Shown: piece by piece, positions 33,365-42,206 of the stretch | How the letters are laid out: each line of letters opens with the position of its first letter | How positions within the stretch are numbered: position 1 is the first letter of the stretch | NCBI RefSeq assembly: GCF_002160325.1 | Contig: NZ_NFKJ01000015.1 | Location: 1 to 64,000, forward strand | Length of the DNA: 64,000 nt | DNA from: Lachnoclostridium sp. An181 | GTDB lineage: Bacteria > Bacillota > Clostridia > Lachnospirales > Lachnospiraceae | Direction: 5' to 3' | Position numbers and translations under genes: made by a program | The notes under the pieces: model-generated | Database searches by the model: none | Told to the model about the DNA's origin: nothing | What the model saw: the letters and a program-made list of their open reading frames with translations, nothing else

Positions 33365-36300
33365 TTAGTTTTCGTATTTTTTACGTTTTTTGATTGTTGC
33401 GGCAGCTAAGCCTCCTGCCACAGCAGCCAAAGCGGCCATTCCGGCAACAGTTGTTGTGTCACCTGTCTTCGCGCTTTTTACCGTGGACGTGTCTGCTGCA
33501 TTTTTTTGTGTATTGGATCCTTGTGCAGAGACAAGTTTTGCCGGATCAGAAGTTGTAGTCTGTGGTGTCTTGGCAGACGCCAAAATACGGCTGATCGCGG
33601 ACTCGAGTTCACTGGATGCAAGATTGACTTCCTCTTTTTTGGCCTCCTCGTCTGCATATACACTCTGCGCATTTGCAAGAGCAGTGCGGAATGCGAGGGC
33701 GTCCTCTTTTTTGGCATTTTCAAGGCTTAAGTTTTGCGCGGATGCGATCAAAACCTTCAGTGCGTCTTTGTTTGGTTTCAGTCTCAGATCACTCATGGCC
33801 TGTAAAAGAGCTTTCCATGATGCATTGACGTCCTCCTGCATTGCATCGCCGCTGTCTCTTACAATGATCGCATCATTCAGGGCCTTTTCAAATGCATCCT
33901 GTCCCTCTGCCAAATACAAGGAAAGATCAAGGCTCTCTGCCAGAGCGATCACTTTTGACAGATCCGTCTTATCGCCTTGTTTGAAGGAGAAATACTGCAT
34001 GGTCTTAACAAGTTCTTGCCATGTCTCATCGATCATTTCCTGTGTGACGCTCTTATCGCCTTGCTGTACGCGAAGGAGAATATCTTCCGCCTGTGCTTTT
34101 AATGCCTCAAATTTTTCTGCGACGGATGTCACGACCCCTGTTGTGTCTGCCGTCTGTGCAAGTTTCAGGGCGTACTCCAAAACACTTGTGGAAAGTTTTT
34201 GTTGTTCGGTGGAATCCAGGGCATCCATGGCAGCCTGAAGGCGCATTTCCAACTCTCCTGTATCCTGAGCGTGGGATGCGTAAGCTTTCTGGGCTTCGAT
34301 CAGTACATCCACAAATGCGCTGACTGCAGAGGAATCTTTTCCGGCCATATCTATGCCTTCTGCTGTCTCGATCAGATCGCGCAGTGTATGATCTTCAGGA
34401 ATTTGTTCATAGGTGAACTGGACTTCGGAAATCTGATACCAATTCTTTTTGTCAGCAGTCAGAAGGATGCGCGCATATTTTACAGGTGTGGTGGTGAACT
34501 CAACCGTTGTATCCAAAGAACCGGAGTCCATTGTTCCAACCGTTGTCCATTCCTCGCCGTCCGTGGATATTTGTATATCCGCGCTGTCGATCACATCGTT
34601 GCCCACATCAGAAGGCTGGCTGATCTGGATCTTGGACATGTTGACTGTTTGAGGGAAGGTGAAGGTAATGTCATCTCCCGTAGCCTGATTGCCGTTGAAC
34701 CAGCATTTGGAAGAAAGATTTCCGTCCAGCATGTTCGTATATACATAAGTTGTGTAGTAGCCAAGACTTGCTGACACAGAAGGGGTATTGCCGTCCGGTT
34801 TCATCAGCTGGCCTTTTGCTGCCTGGATGGCATCGAAAGCAGCCTGGAACATTTCGTCTGTAGAGGCTGTATTGTAGAGTATTTCTTTTGAATCAGCCAC
34901 AGCCTGCTTGTACTCTGTGTATCCGGAAACATATCCGTCATCTTCAAGAGGATACTGGGTTTCCACATAGAGGGCAAAGCGGGAGAGAGGAACGGCTTTT
35001 GCTTTTGCATCCTGCAAAGCTTTCAGCGCTGCATCGACTTCGGTTTGTTCACTGTCTTCACGTTCTGCAACTTCTTTCGCAGTTTCCACTGTTTCTTTAT
35101 AATCCGCATAGGTTTCTTTAATATAGGAATCTTCCGGCAGAACAGCGTCAAGTTCTTTCTTCAGTTCACTCTTATCCACGTTCAGTGTGTAGACAAAGGT
35201 AAAAGTATCTCCTTCTTTTTCATAAGTTCCGCTTACGCTGTCCTCGGAAATGAGCTTGTATCCATAGATATCTTCGGCCTCAAAACTATAATTTTCACCG
35301 ATCGTACCATATTTTACAACATCGTCTTTCAGGACCTTTCCGGTGTCGCTGACATATCGCAGCGTTACTTTCCCTAGACTTTCCGCGGCCAGAATTTCTC
35401 CTGGATCCGGCAAAGCGGAGCCTTTTTCAAAGCCTGCAACGTTTCCAAGTTTCTTATAGTTTGCCTGGAAATCTTGGAAATCAATGACAGAATTGCTGTC
35501 AGTATTCCAGGATTTGGATGCCAGAGAACGAAGTTCGTCTGCAATATCTTCCGTGATGACATCCTCGGTGACAATGTTCGGGTTGTCGCACCAAATTCCC
35601 ATAGATGCACCTTTGATAAAGGAAGAATCGTCGGAAACCGGGTTGGACGGGAAGTTTCCAGGTGTCCAGTTTTCGTAAATATTTTTGTCCTGATCTTTTA
35701 CGTCAAAAGAATTTTGCGGGCGGCCATCTGTCGGCTTATCGTTTCTCAAGACATAATAGAAGAAACTGGAGTTAAAATTGTAGATGGTGTCATGGCCTTT
35801 GTCTATGAATGTTTTAAGTCTGGCGATGCTTGGGTTCCATGTCATCTGAGACCAGAAATCAACGCCGATATAGTCGTGCATTTTGATCTTCTGCGGCCCC
35901 TCCCAGTCATTTTCACCATAGTAGAGACCGTCATTGAAGACTCTTGGAGTAAATCCGTGATCGTGAACAAATTCGGCCATCTCGTTGATATAGTTTGCCA
36001 TCGCATCCTTCCAGATATAGCCATCGCCTAATGTTTCTTTTGCATACTCATTGAGGACGCTCTTGTACTGTGTTGTAAATGGAGCGCGGTCAAATTCCAT
36101 ATATTCGTCACCGCCGATGTGGAAGTCCGTACACCCTTCAAAAAGCTCCATGTATTCTTCATAGAGACTGCGGATATATGCGACAGCCTCAGGGTTTGTA
36201 ATGTCCAGACCGGATTTGTAATGTGATCCGGTATTGCTGATCTGTCCGTATTCCGGATGCGCTTTCAAAATCTGATCCACATGTCCAGGGGTGTCAAAGG

Positions 36301-37159
36301 AAGGGATTACCTTGATGCCGTATTTTTTTGCCTCTGCAAGGATTTCTCTTACCTCATCCTTTGTAAGATATCCGTCCTTGGACACGATTTGGGGATCTGT
36401 CTCGCACTCAATGCGGAATCCAAGGTTTTCGGAGAAGTGCATCTGAAGTGTATTCATTTTCAGATAAGACATTTCACGGATCTGGCGGATAAACCAGTCC
36501 TTGGAAATATATTTCCTTGCGCAGTCCACATGGAGACGCCTTTCAGGCATGTCCGGGTAATCGATGATAGTTCCGTATACAAGGCCATTATTTGTGACCA
36601 TCATATTCTGGATCGTGCGAAGTCCATACATCACGGCATTTTCGCTTGCCCCCACAAGGCGGACACCGTTTTCATCAATATCAATGCGGTAAGCCTCCTC
36701 GCTGTCCGATTCCTCGCAGATAGGATTTTCTTTGTCCACAGTGATCAGAATATCAGGAGGAGCGGCATCATTTTCTTTTCCGTATACCATGGCAAACGGA
36801 GAGGATGAGACAATCTCTTTTTCCATAAACTCAGAGTTCACAAGTTTTACCACCTCAGCCAGACGCTCATTTTCCGTATTCTCCTGGTTTGCAAGAATCA
36901 CCAGACGGGTGGAGGAAGTCATAGTCCACATTTTATTGGATGCATCAGCCGTGTATTCCTGTACGACAGGGTTTGCGTAGGATTCAAGCTGTTGAGCGGT
37001 CTCTTTTGTTATATCTGCAAGTTCAGATGCATCATTGCTGTATGCAGGCGCTGCTGCATATATTGCAGACGGACAAGCAGTGATCGTGACAGCTCCTGCC
37101 AGAACTGCGGCGGCTGTTGCTTTTTTCAGGTACTTTTGAGTGTGTCGATTCTTTTTCAT
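33365..37159 (-). CDS. Giant secreted GH20 beta-N-acetylhexosaminidase
   Basis: 1264 aa from the ATG at 37159 (AAAGGAAAG site). Signal peptide to A-I-Y-A-A-A. It has an N-terminal GH20b domain, then the GH20 TIM barrel with the catalytic pair D351-E352 in H-I-G-G-D-E, then a MucBP-like module (V-T-L-R-Y-V-S-D-T-G-K-V-L), FIVAR repeats, an F5/8-type C (CBM32-like) module, the stalk shared with the three GH2 enzymes, S-A-K-T-G-D (about 1229), an Ala/Gly helix and a K-rich tail. It removes GlcNAc, GalNAc or lacto-N-biose units from mucin or milk glycans by substrate-assisted catalysis. The precise unit is not evident. It is the second gene behind a small unknown ORF, and a large palindrome overlaps their promoter. 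Confidence 0.93.
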   Translation of the reverse strand: MKKNRHTQKYLKKATAAAVLAGAVTITACPSAIYAAAPAYSNDASELADITKETAQQLESYANPVVQEYTADASNKMWTMTSSTRLVILANQENTENERLAEVVKLVNSEFMEKEIVSSSPFAMVYGKENDAAPPDILITVDKENPICEESDSEEAYRIDIDENGVRLVGASENAVMYGLRTIQNMMVTNNGLVYGTIIDYPDMPERRLHVDCARKYISKDWFIRQIREMSYLKMNTLQMHFSENLGFRIECETDPQIVSKDGYLTKDEVREILAEAKKYGIKVIPSFDTPGHVDQILKAHPEYGQISNTGSHYKSGLDITNPEAVAYIRSLYEEYMELFEGCTDFHIGGDEYMEFDRAPFTTQYKSVLNEYAKETLGDGYIWKDAMANYINEMAEFVHDHGFTPRVFNDGLYYGENDWEGPQKIKMHDYIGVDFWSQMTWNPSIARLKTFIDKGHDTIYNFNSSFFYYVLRNDKPTDGRPQNSFDVKDQDKNIYENWTPGNFPSNPVSDDSSFIKGASMGIWCDNPNIVTEDVITEDIADELRSLASKSWNTDSNSVIDFQDFQANYKKLGNVAGFEKGSALPDPGEILAAESLGKVTLRYVSDTGKVLKDDVVKYGTIGENYSFEAEDIYGYKLISEDSVSGTYEKEGDTFTFVYTLNVDKSELKKELDAVLPEDSYIKETYADYKETVETAKEVAEREDSEQTEVDAALKALQDAKAKAVPLSRFALYVETQYPLEDDGYVSGYTEYKQAVADSKEILYNTASTDEMFQAAFDAIQAAKGQLMKPDGNTPSVSASLGYYTTYVYTNMLDGNLSSKCWFNGNQATGDDITFTFPQTVNMSKIQISQPSDVGNDVIDSADIQISTDGEEWTTVGTMDSGSLDTTVEFTTTPVKYARILLTADKKNWYQISEVQFTYEQIPEDHTLRDLIETAEGIDMAGKDSSAVSAFVDVLIEAQKAYASHAQDTGELEMRLQAAMDALDSTEQQKLSTSVLEYALKLAQTADTTGVVTSVAEKFEALKAQAEDILLRVQQGDKSVTQEMIDETWQELVKTMQYFSFKQGDKTDLSKVIALAESLDLSLYLAEGQDAFEKALNDAIIVRDSGDAMQEDVNASWKALLQAMSDLRLKPNKDALKVLIASAQNLSLENAKKEDALAFRTALANAQSVYADEEAKKEEVNLASSELESAISRILASAKTPQTTTSDPAKLVSAQGSNTQKNAADTSTVKSAKTGDTTTVAGMAALAAVAGGLAAATIKKRKKYEN

Positions 37160-37194
37160 AAATTCTTTCCTTTCTAAATTGTGAAACACTGTTT

Positions 37195-37461
37195 TTAAGA
37201 CCGTCCACTTTGTTTGAGAATATGCATTGCTTTGTCATAATCTGTTTTTTTGACATAGATGATGTATTCATGCCCCAGTGACAGGTTTTCTCCGAAAGTG
37301 CCTGTAATACGCGATCCGGCATCCATAGGAGAAGGACTTTTTCTGTTTACAATATGTACATGATAGTCCACATTGTTCTGTGAGAGGATATCCCGCACGT
37401 TTGCCTGTTCTTCCATCTGGTATGTGCTCAAAAGTTGTTTGCGGTTAAATAATGTGATCAT
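37195..37461 (-). CDS. Small unknown protein upstream of the hexosaminidase
   Basis: 88 aa from ATG 37461 with AAGGAGG 8 nt upstream (a GTG three codons earlier is less likely). No signal peptide. It reads as a small alpha/beta domain: M-I-T-L-F-N-R-K-Q-L, a helix, V-D-Y-H-V-H-I-V-N-R-K, and a closing Y-I-I-Y-V-K-K-x-D-Y-D-K-A. The layout resembles small signal-transducing (DUF2007/DUF3343-like) proteins, but I do not recognise it with confidence. It precedes the GH20 gene by 35 nt without a terminator, so the two are probably co-transcribed. Confidence 0.7.
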   Translation of the reverse strand: MITLFNRKQLLSTYQMEEQANVRDILSQNNVDYHVHIVNRKSPSPMDAGSRITGTFGENLSLGHEYIIYVKKTDYDKAMHILKQSGRS

Positions 37462-37503
37462 AAAAGACACCTCCTTAAAAACAGTTGGTTTAAAGTTATG
37501 TGT

Positions 37504-37532
37504 ATTTTACCATATAATGGTAAAATAGGAAA
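37504..37532 (-). promoter_or_regulatory. GH20 operon promoter with perfect 23-bp palindrome
   Basis: 10-bp arms ATTTTACCAT (37504-37513) and ATGGTAAAAT (37517-37526) surround ATA without mismatch. On the minus strand a promoter TTTCCT, 17 nt, TAAAAT fits, with the palindrome filling the spacer and the -10. This is a strong operator candidate for the 88-aa gene and hexosaminidase; the repressor is unknown. Confidence 0.6.
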
Positions 37533-37556
37533 GAAAAATTGTGGAAATAGCACAAA

Positions 37557-38024
37557 TCAGGAGGCTAACATCCGTACTGCCCGCAAGGCATCCCGGATGC
37601 GCAGTCCGTGCCAAAAAGAAGTCTGTACCAGATGCCCTTTGTACGGCTCCATATCACAATTGTCATCTAAAATGACGAAAGACTCAATGGGTTCTCCTTC
37701 CCAGCCATATAGCCAGGCACGGATTTCATGGCCGCGGCAGCCGCTTTCTGATACAGGGGTTTTGGAGAGAAAGGAGAGCCCGTATTCTTTGAATTTTTCT
37801 TCCAGCCGGTTAAATATCAATACTTCCTCGTTTTCCAGTCCCTTGTCTCTGTCAAACCAGCCGAGGCGCCAGGTGGAGGAAAGTACAAGGCGGGCATTTG
37901 TCCTGCCCACGATCCATTTCAGAAGACGCAGTTTTTTATCATTCACAAAATAAATCGTGTCAATGCGTTCGCGGCATCCGTTAAAATTCAGCACACCGTC
38001 AATGTCCAAAAATATGATCTTCAT
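37557..38024 (-). CDS. HAD-superfamily protein (Swiss-army-knife type)
   Basis: 155 aa. Motif I is D-I-D-G-V-L-N at residues 7-13, with S-S-T-W-R near 49-53 (motif II region) and I-L-D-D-N-C-D near 117-123 (motif IV acids). This is the small capless HAD domain seen in RNA-repair-like proteins (HAD_SAK_2), probably a phosphatase of unknown substrate. It begins 4 nt after the stop of the AraC-type gene, so the two form an operon. Why a HAD enzyme goes with a regulator is unclear. Confidence 0.82.
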   Translation of the reverse strand: MKIIFLDIDGVLNFNGCRERIDTIYFVNDKKLRLLKWIVGRTNARLVLSSTWRLGWFDRDKGLENEEVLIFNRLEEKFKEYGLSFLSKTPVSESGCRGHEIRAWLYGWEGEPIESFVILDDNCDMEPYKGHLVQTSFWHGLRIRDALRAVRMLAS

Positions 38025-38028
38025 ACGA

Positions 38029-39057
38029 TCATGTCTCCTTTCCGCTCCGCTTTTTCTCGCGCATCCGGTATTTTAATGGCGTACAGTGGTAAGTGTTCTG
38101 GAACCGTCTGGCAAAGTTAGATGCATATGTGTATCCCACTTCTTTGGCAATTTCCTGTACAGATTTTTCCGTAGTGCAAAGCAAAGTGGCGGCAGTGCTC
38201 ATCCGCAGGGAAGAGATGTATTCTCCGATCGTCATATGGAAATAATAAGGGAAACCGGCCTTTAGTTTTTGCGGGCTGATAAGAAAATCCCGGCTGAGCG
38301 CGTCGATCGTGGGAGGTTCCTTGTAGCATTTGGAAAGATAGTCGTGGATTTTCTGAATTATTCGAAAATCGTCGCTGGAGAACCGGATGTAGCGGTCATT
38401 TCCGATGGCAACTCCGCCGTAATCAATCTGTACGGAAAAAGCGTTGTTTCCATCTGCCGTTTGACACTGTGCGATTGAGCCAAGACAGTCTAAAATTGCG
38501 GATTCCAGATGAAATGGATTTAAAGAATCCGATGCATCAAACCGGATAAGCCTGTGGATGGCAGGCAGGATCCCAGCCGGAAGATGGCGGTATGTGTGAT
38601 TTAAAAGAAAATATTTTTCCAGATCAAAATTTTGAAAACGTCCGGCCAGCTCTTCAAAAAAGGCTGGATAGAGCGTTAGCTCTGCACCGTGAAAGTGTTG
38701 TCCAATCTTCCAGCGCTGGATGCCCTTTACATTTGCCTCAAGGGTCAGGAAGGAGGAGGGCTCAAAGGAGGAGGCGGCAAAGGAGGGGATATCAAAGCTG
38801 GTGGTGCCGTCATACACAAGACCGATTCGAAGAAGTTTCAAGGAGGTGGAAAAACAGATGGAAAAATCTTTGTGTATGGTATAATCACCGATTCCAAAAT
38901 CATATTTCCCGGGATTTTGGTACAGACGGACATATCCTTGTTCCGGTCTTTGCCTGCAATGATAGAGAGTATAGTGTTTGAAAGTTTCCGGAAGAAACTC
39001 CATTTGACATAGAAATTGTTCCCGGAATTCTTCGGGGGAGTTGGCACATGTATGCAT
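38029..39057 (-). CDS. AraC-family transcriptional regulator
   Basis: 342 aa from the ATG at 39057 (AGAAAGGTGTG site; the longer frame starts before the promoter-proximal leader). The N-terminal part is a poorly conserved sensor domain. The C-terminal part (about 245-335) has two helix-turn-helix motifs with the AraC signature S-V-Q-E-I-A-K-E-V-G-Y-x-x-x-S-N-F-A-R-R-F-Q. It is divergent from the siderophore importer, 204 nt away. By analogy with siderophore-sensing AraC regulators it may activate that operon when the loaded siderophore is present; this is inference from position. Confidence 0.9.
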   Translation of the reverse strand: MHTCANSPEEFREQFLCQMEFLPETFKHYTLYHCRQRPEQGYVRLYQNPGKYDFGIGDYTIHKDFSICFSTSLKLLRIGLVYDGTTSFDIPSFAASSFEPSSFLTLEANVKGIQRWKIGQHFHGAELTLYPAFFEELAGRFQNFDLEKYFLLNHTYRHLPAGILPAIHRLIRFDASDSLNPFHLESAILDCLGSIAQCQTADGNNAFSVQIDYGGVAIGNDRYIRFSSDDFRIIQKIHDYLSKCYKEPPTIDALSRDFLISPQKLKAGFPYYFHMTIGEYISSLRMSTAATLLCTTEKSVQEIAKEVGYTYASNFARRFQNTYHCTPLKYRMREKKRSGKET

Positions 39058-39112
39058 GTTTTCACACCTTTCTGTTGACTGTTGAGTTTTACATGATTTG
39101 TTTCCTGAAAAC

Positions 39113-39141
39113 AGTATAAAAAAGAAGAATAAATAATGCAA
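39113..39141 (-). promoter_or_regulatory. Promoter of the AraC-HAD operon
   Basis: Minus strand TTGCAT (39141-39136), 17 nt, TATACT (39118-39113). Confidence 0.6.
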
Positions 39142-39175
39142 TAGGATGATAAAATAATCATTAAAGATAATTTTC

Positions 39176-39230
39176 TTGCAACAGAAGTGAAGTGATGATA
39201 TGCTCTTGCAGTCGGTTAGATAGACCTAAC
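39176..39230 (+). promoter_or_regulatory. Siderophore operon promoter with GTTAG-N6-CTAAC operator
   Basis: TTGCAA (39176-39181), 17 nt, TATGCT (39199-39204). The operator core GTTAG (39215-39219), N6, CTAAC (39226-39230) covers the expected transcription start. Core, spacing and position match the flavodoxin promoter at 16250-16309. Confidence 0.72.
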
Positions 39231-39260
39231 TTTTGAACCGGACAAAGGAGGATTTAAAAT

Positions 39261-40202
39261 ATGCGGACAAAGATGAAAGTATTATTCGCAATCTTGATAC
39301 TTGGTACTGCTGTTCTTGCTGGCTGCAGAAACCAAGAGAATACAGGCGGAGACGCAAAAACAGAGACTATAAAAGTGACAGATGCAAAAGGGGAGGTGGA
39401 GATCCCCAAAAATCCTGAGAGGATCGTGGATTTAAGCGGAAACAGCGATATTCTTTCTGTTCTTGGTTATCAGGTTGTGGGCACGGCAAACTCGGATGCC
39501 TATGATTACACAAAATTTCCGTCTTATCTGGAGGAAACATTGAAAGGCGCAAAAATTTTGGGATACAGCATGCAGGACACAATGGATGTGGAAGGCATAC
39601 TGGAGCTGGAACCGGATTTGATCCTTATTTCCAATGTTCAGGAAAAAATGTACGAGCAGTTAAAAGACGTGGCTCCGACAGTTATGATCGAGCTTGAGCA
39701 GATTGATTGGCGTGAAGATATGAGAAAAATCGGAAGAATGTTTAAAAAAGAAGACAAGGTCGATGCATGGCTGAAAGAATATCAGAAAGTGGCAGAAGAA
39801 AAAGGAGAGGAAATCCGCAGTCAATACGGGCAGGAAACCACGTATCTTCCGCTGCTTGCAAGCGGCGGACAGCTCTATGTATTTGACGCAGCCGGGATTG
39901 GCGGCGTGATGTTTGAGGATATGGGGCTGAAAAAGCCTGCGGATCTTCCAAAACAGGATAATATAAGCCTTCCGGTCATTTCCTATGAAGGATTGGCCAA
40001 GTTGGATGCAGATTACATCTTTGTGGTGGGAACCAAGGAGGATACAGAGAGCCTTTTTGACAATGCAGTGTTCAAAAGCATGAGGGCAGTGCAGGAGGGA
40101 AATGTAGTGAAAATGCCTTCGAGCCCGTACTTCAATATGGGTTACAGCTGTATCGGAAAGCAGAAGTTTGTGGAAGAGTTCTTGGACCTTATGGAGAAAT
40201 AG
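39261..40202 (+). CDS. Iron-siderophore substrate-binding lipoprotein
   Basis: 313 aa, AAAGGAGG before the ATG. Lipoprotein signal with lipobox L-A-G-C (C22). FecB/FhuD-like periplasmic-binding (class III) fold: the N-lobe starts at P-E-R-I-V-D-L-S, with E-P-D-L-I-L-I-S near 115 and the C-lobe P-V-I-S-Y-E-G-L near 240. It captures ferric siderophore (or heme/cobalamin-like ligand) outside the membrane and passes it to the two permeases encoded next. It is the first gene of a four-gene importer operon behind an iron-type operator. Confidence 0.93.
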   Translation: MRTKMKVLFAILILGTAVLAGCRNQENTGGDAKTETIKVTDAKGEVEIPKNPERIVDLSGNSDILSVLGYQVVGTANSDAYDYTKFPSYLEETLKGAKILGYSMQDTMDVEGILELEPDLILISNVQEKMYEQLKDVAPTVMIELEQIDWREDMRKIGRMFKKEDKVDAWLKEYQKVAEEKGEEIRSQYGQETTYLPLLASGGQLYVFDAAGIGGVMFEDMGLKKPADLPKQDNISLPVISYEGLAKLDADYIFVVGTKEDTESLFDNAVFKSMRAVQEGNVVKMPSSPYFNMGYSCIGKQKFVEEFLDLMEK

Positions 40203-40205
40203 AGA

Positions 40206-41189
40206 ATGAAAAGAAAAGTTGCAATACTTGCGGCAGTGGGGATTCTTGTGCTGCTTGCTGGAATGATGCTTTCTGTCATGCTTGGCGCAAAGGAATTGTC
40301 CATACAGCAGGTTTTTCATGGTATCTTTGGGTTTGAGGGAAGTCTGGACGATCAGCTTGTTAGGGATGTCCGCCTTCCGAGGATGCTTTTAAGCGTTCTG
40401 GTGGGAGGAATGCTCGCCATTGGCGGGGCTTTGATGCAGGGGATTTTACGAAATCCCATTGCTGAGCCCTCAGTCCTGGGGGTGACGCAAGGAGCCACGT
40501 TGGCAGTGGCAGTCTCCTCTGTATCATCTTTGGCAGGAGGGGCTTATGGCAATTTTGTTATGGCCCTTGCAGGCGCTGCGGTAAGTGGAGGCCTGATCCT
40601 GCTTTTCTCTATGCACCGGGCATCCAATCAGAATTTTTCGAGAATCCTTTTGGCGGGCACGGCCATGAGCATGTTTTTTTTATCCATGGCATCCGTCCTT
40701 GCGCTTGTGGGCAACAGGTCCCAGGAACTGGCGTTTTGGGTGGCGGGCGGATTTCGGACAAGCAGCTGGCCTGCAGTGGCTGTTTTAAGTTTCACCGGCG
40801 CTGCGGCAATGTTAGTTTCCGTTTTGCTTGCAGGAAAGATCAACCTTCTTGCCATGGGAGATGAGATGGCGCTTGCCGTTGGGATACTGCCGGAAAAGGT
40901 AAAAAGGCAGACGATTATGATCGTGGTACCCATCTGCGCAGTCTGTGTGGCTGTGGCAGGAAACATAGGATTTGTGGGTCTTTTTGTTCCCCATATTGTT
41001 CGGAAAATCGTGGGGAATGACTACAGGGCGCTGATACCCCTGTCTTTTGTGTTTGGGGCAGCAGTGATGGTGTTTGCGGATATTGCGGCGAGAATGCTCA
41101 TGGCGCCATATGAACTGCCGGTGGGACTGTTTTGCGCATTTATTGGAGTGCCTGTATTTTTAATGCTTGTGAGGAAGGAGAAAAATTAA
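40206..41189 (+). CDS. FecCD-family siderophore ABC permease (first)
   Basis: 327 aa, about ten membrane helices. Signature R-D-V-R-L-P-R-M-L-L-S-V-L-V-G-G near the N-terminus and G-x-x-G-F-V-G-L-F-V-P-H-I-V-R-K (about 257-272), the coupling helix contacting the ATPase. It begins 3 nt after the lipoprotein gene. With the next permease it forms the heterodimeric channel. Confidence 0.94.
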   Translation: MKRKVAILAAVGILVLLAGMMLSVMLGAKELSIQQVFHGIFGFEGSLDDQLVRDVRLPRMLLSVLVGGMLAIGGALMQGILRNPIAEPSVLGVTQGATLAVAVSSVSSLAGGAYGNFVMALAGAAVSGGLILLFSMHRASNQNFSRILLAGTAMSMFFLSMASVLALVGNRSQELAFWVAGGFRTSSWPAVAVLSFTGAAAMLVSVLLAGKINLLAMGDEMALAVGILPEKVKRQTIMIVVPICAVCVAVAGNIGFVGLFVPHIVRKIVGNDYRALIPLSFVFGAAVMVFADIAARMLMAPYELPVGLFCAFIGVPVFLMLVRKEKN

Positions 41190-41190
41190 A

Positions 41191-42198
41191 ATGTGCAGGT
41201 CTAAAAATAAAAAAATCTTTCTTGCAGCATGTATCCTTTTGGCTGCGGCAGTGTGCTTATCTTTGACTATGGGCAGTTACCAGATGACATTGGAGGAGAT
41301 TTTTGCAACCTTTTTTGGAAAGGGAAACCGGCTCTGGGAATTTACCATTTATGAGTCAAGGCTTCCAAGGATCGTGCTTGCAGTCATCGTGGCATCTGCA
41401 CTTGGAATTTCCGGGTGCATTCTTCAGGCAGTCACGAGAAATCCTTTGGCAGAGCCAGGGGTCGTGGGGATCAATGCGGGGGCCGCTCTCATGGTAGTGC
41501 TCTGGATCGCGGCAGGAACAAAGGCTTACTATTCGGTTCTCCCGGTTTCGTCTGCCATGTTGATGCCGGCAGTCGCCATGTTTGGAAGTCTTTTATCTTT
41601 GGCGGTCGTCTGTGCGCTTTCCTATAAACAGGGGATAGGGGCCATTCGTTTCATTTTGTGCGGAATTGGGGTGAATGCAGCCATAAACGCTGTCATTTCT
41701 TTTTGCCAGCTGAGCATGAGCAAAGGAGATTTCAACCAGGTGCTGACATGGACAAATGGAAGTCTTTGGGGCAGCAGCTGGAATTATATCGTGCTCACAA
41801 TACCGCCTGTGCTTGTACTGGGCGGTGTTGCCGTATGCAGGGCAAAGGTGCTGGACGTGCTTGCGCTTGGGGATGAACTGGCGTCTGGTGTCGGGCTTTC
41901 TGTACATAGAGAGCGGGCTTTTTTTCTGGTTTTGGCCACCTTGTTGGCAGCGTGCGCCACAGCGGTTGCCGGTAATATTGCATTTCTTGCACTTCTTGGG
42001 CCGCAGCTTGCAAAAAAGCTGGCCGGGAATCAACACAAGGTCATTCTTCCCTTGTCGGCAATGATCGCGTCCATTCTTTTGGTGGGGGCAGATGTCATTG
42101 CAAGAACACTTTTTTCGCCGATCGAGATTCCGGTTGGAATCGTGGTATCGATTGTAGGCGTGCCGTATTTTATCTATTTGATGCTGAAAGGAAAGTAG
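41191..42198 (+). CDS. FecCD-family siderophore ABC permease (second)
   Basis: 335 aa, about ten helices. E-S-R-L-P-R-I-V-L-A near residue 50, N-P-L-A-E-P-G-V-V-G-I-N-A-G-A near 82, and the coupling segment A-L-L-G-P-Q-L-A-K-K-L-A-G (about 268-280), where the usual P-H is P-Q. It starts one base after the first permease gene, with its AAGGAG inside that gene. It pairs with it in the importer. Confidence 0.94.
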   Translation: MCRSKNKKIFLAACILLAAAVCLSLTMGSYQMTLEEIFATFFGKGNRLWEFTIYESRLPRIVLAVIVASALGISGCILQAVTRNPLAEPGVVGINAGAALMVVLWIAAGTKAYYSVLPVSSAMLMPAVAMFGSLLSLAVVCALSYKQGIGAIRFILCGIGVNAAINAVISFCQLSMSKGDFNQVLTWTNGSLWGSSWNYIVLTIPPVLVLGGVAVCRAKVLDVLALGDELASGVGLSVHRERAFFLVLATLLAACATAVAGNIAFLALLGPQLAKKLAGNQHKVILPLSAMIASILLVGADVIARTLFSPIEIPVGIVVSIVGVPYFIYLMLKGK

Positions 42199-42206
42199 AG
42201 AGCGAT

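Noticed and set aside
33390-34238. 282-aa plus-strand frame opposite the GH20 gene
   Set aside because: Alanine/serine-rich mirror of the helical stalk repeats; no start signal.
37498-37953. 151-aa plus-strand frame opposite the HAD gene
   Set aside because: Begins inside the promoter palindrome and mirrors a clear HAD domain.
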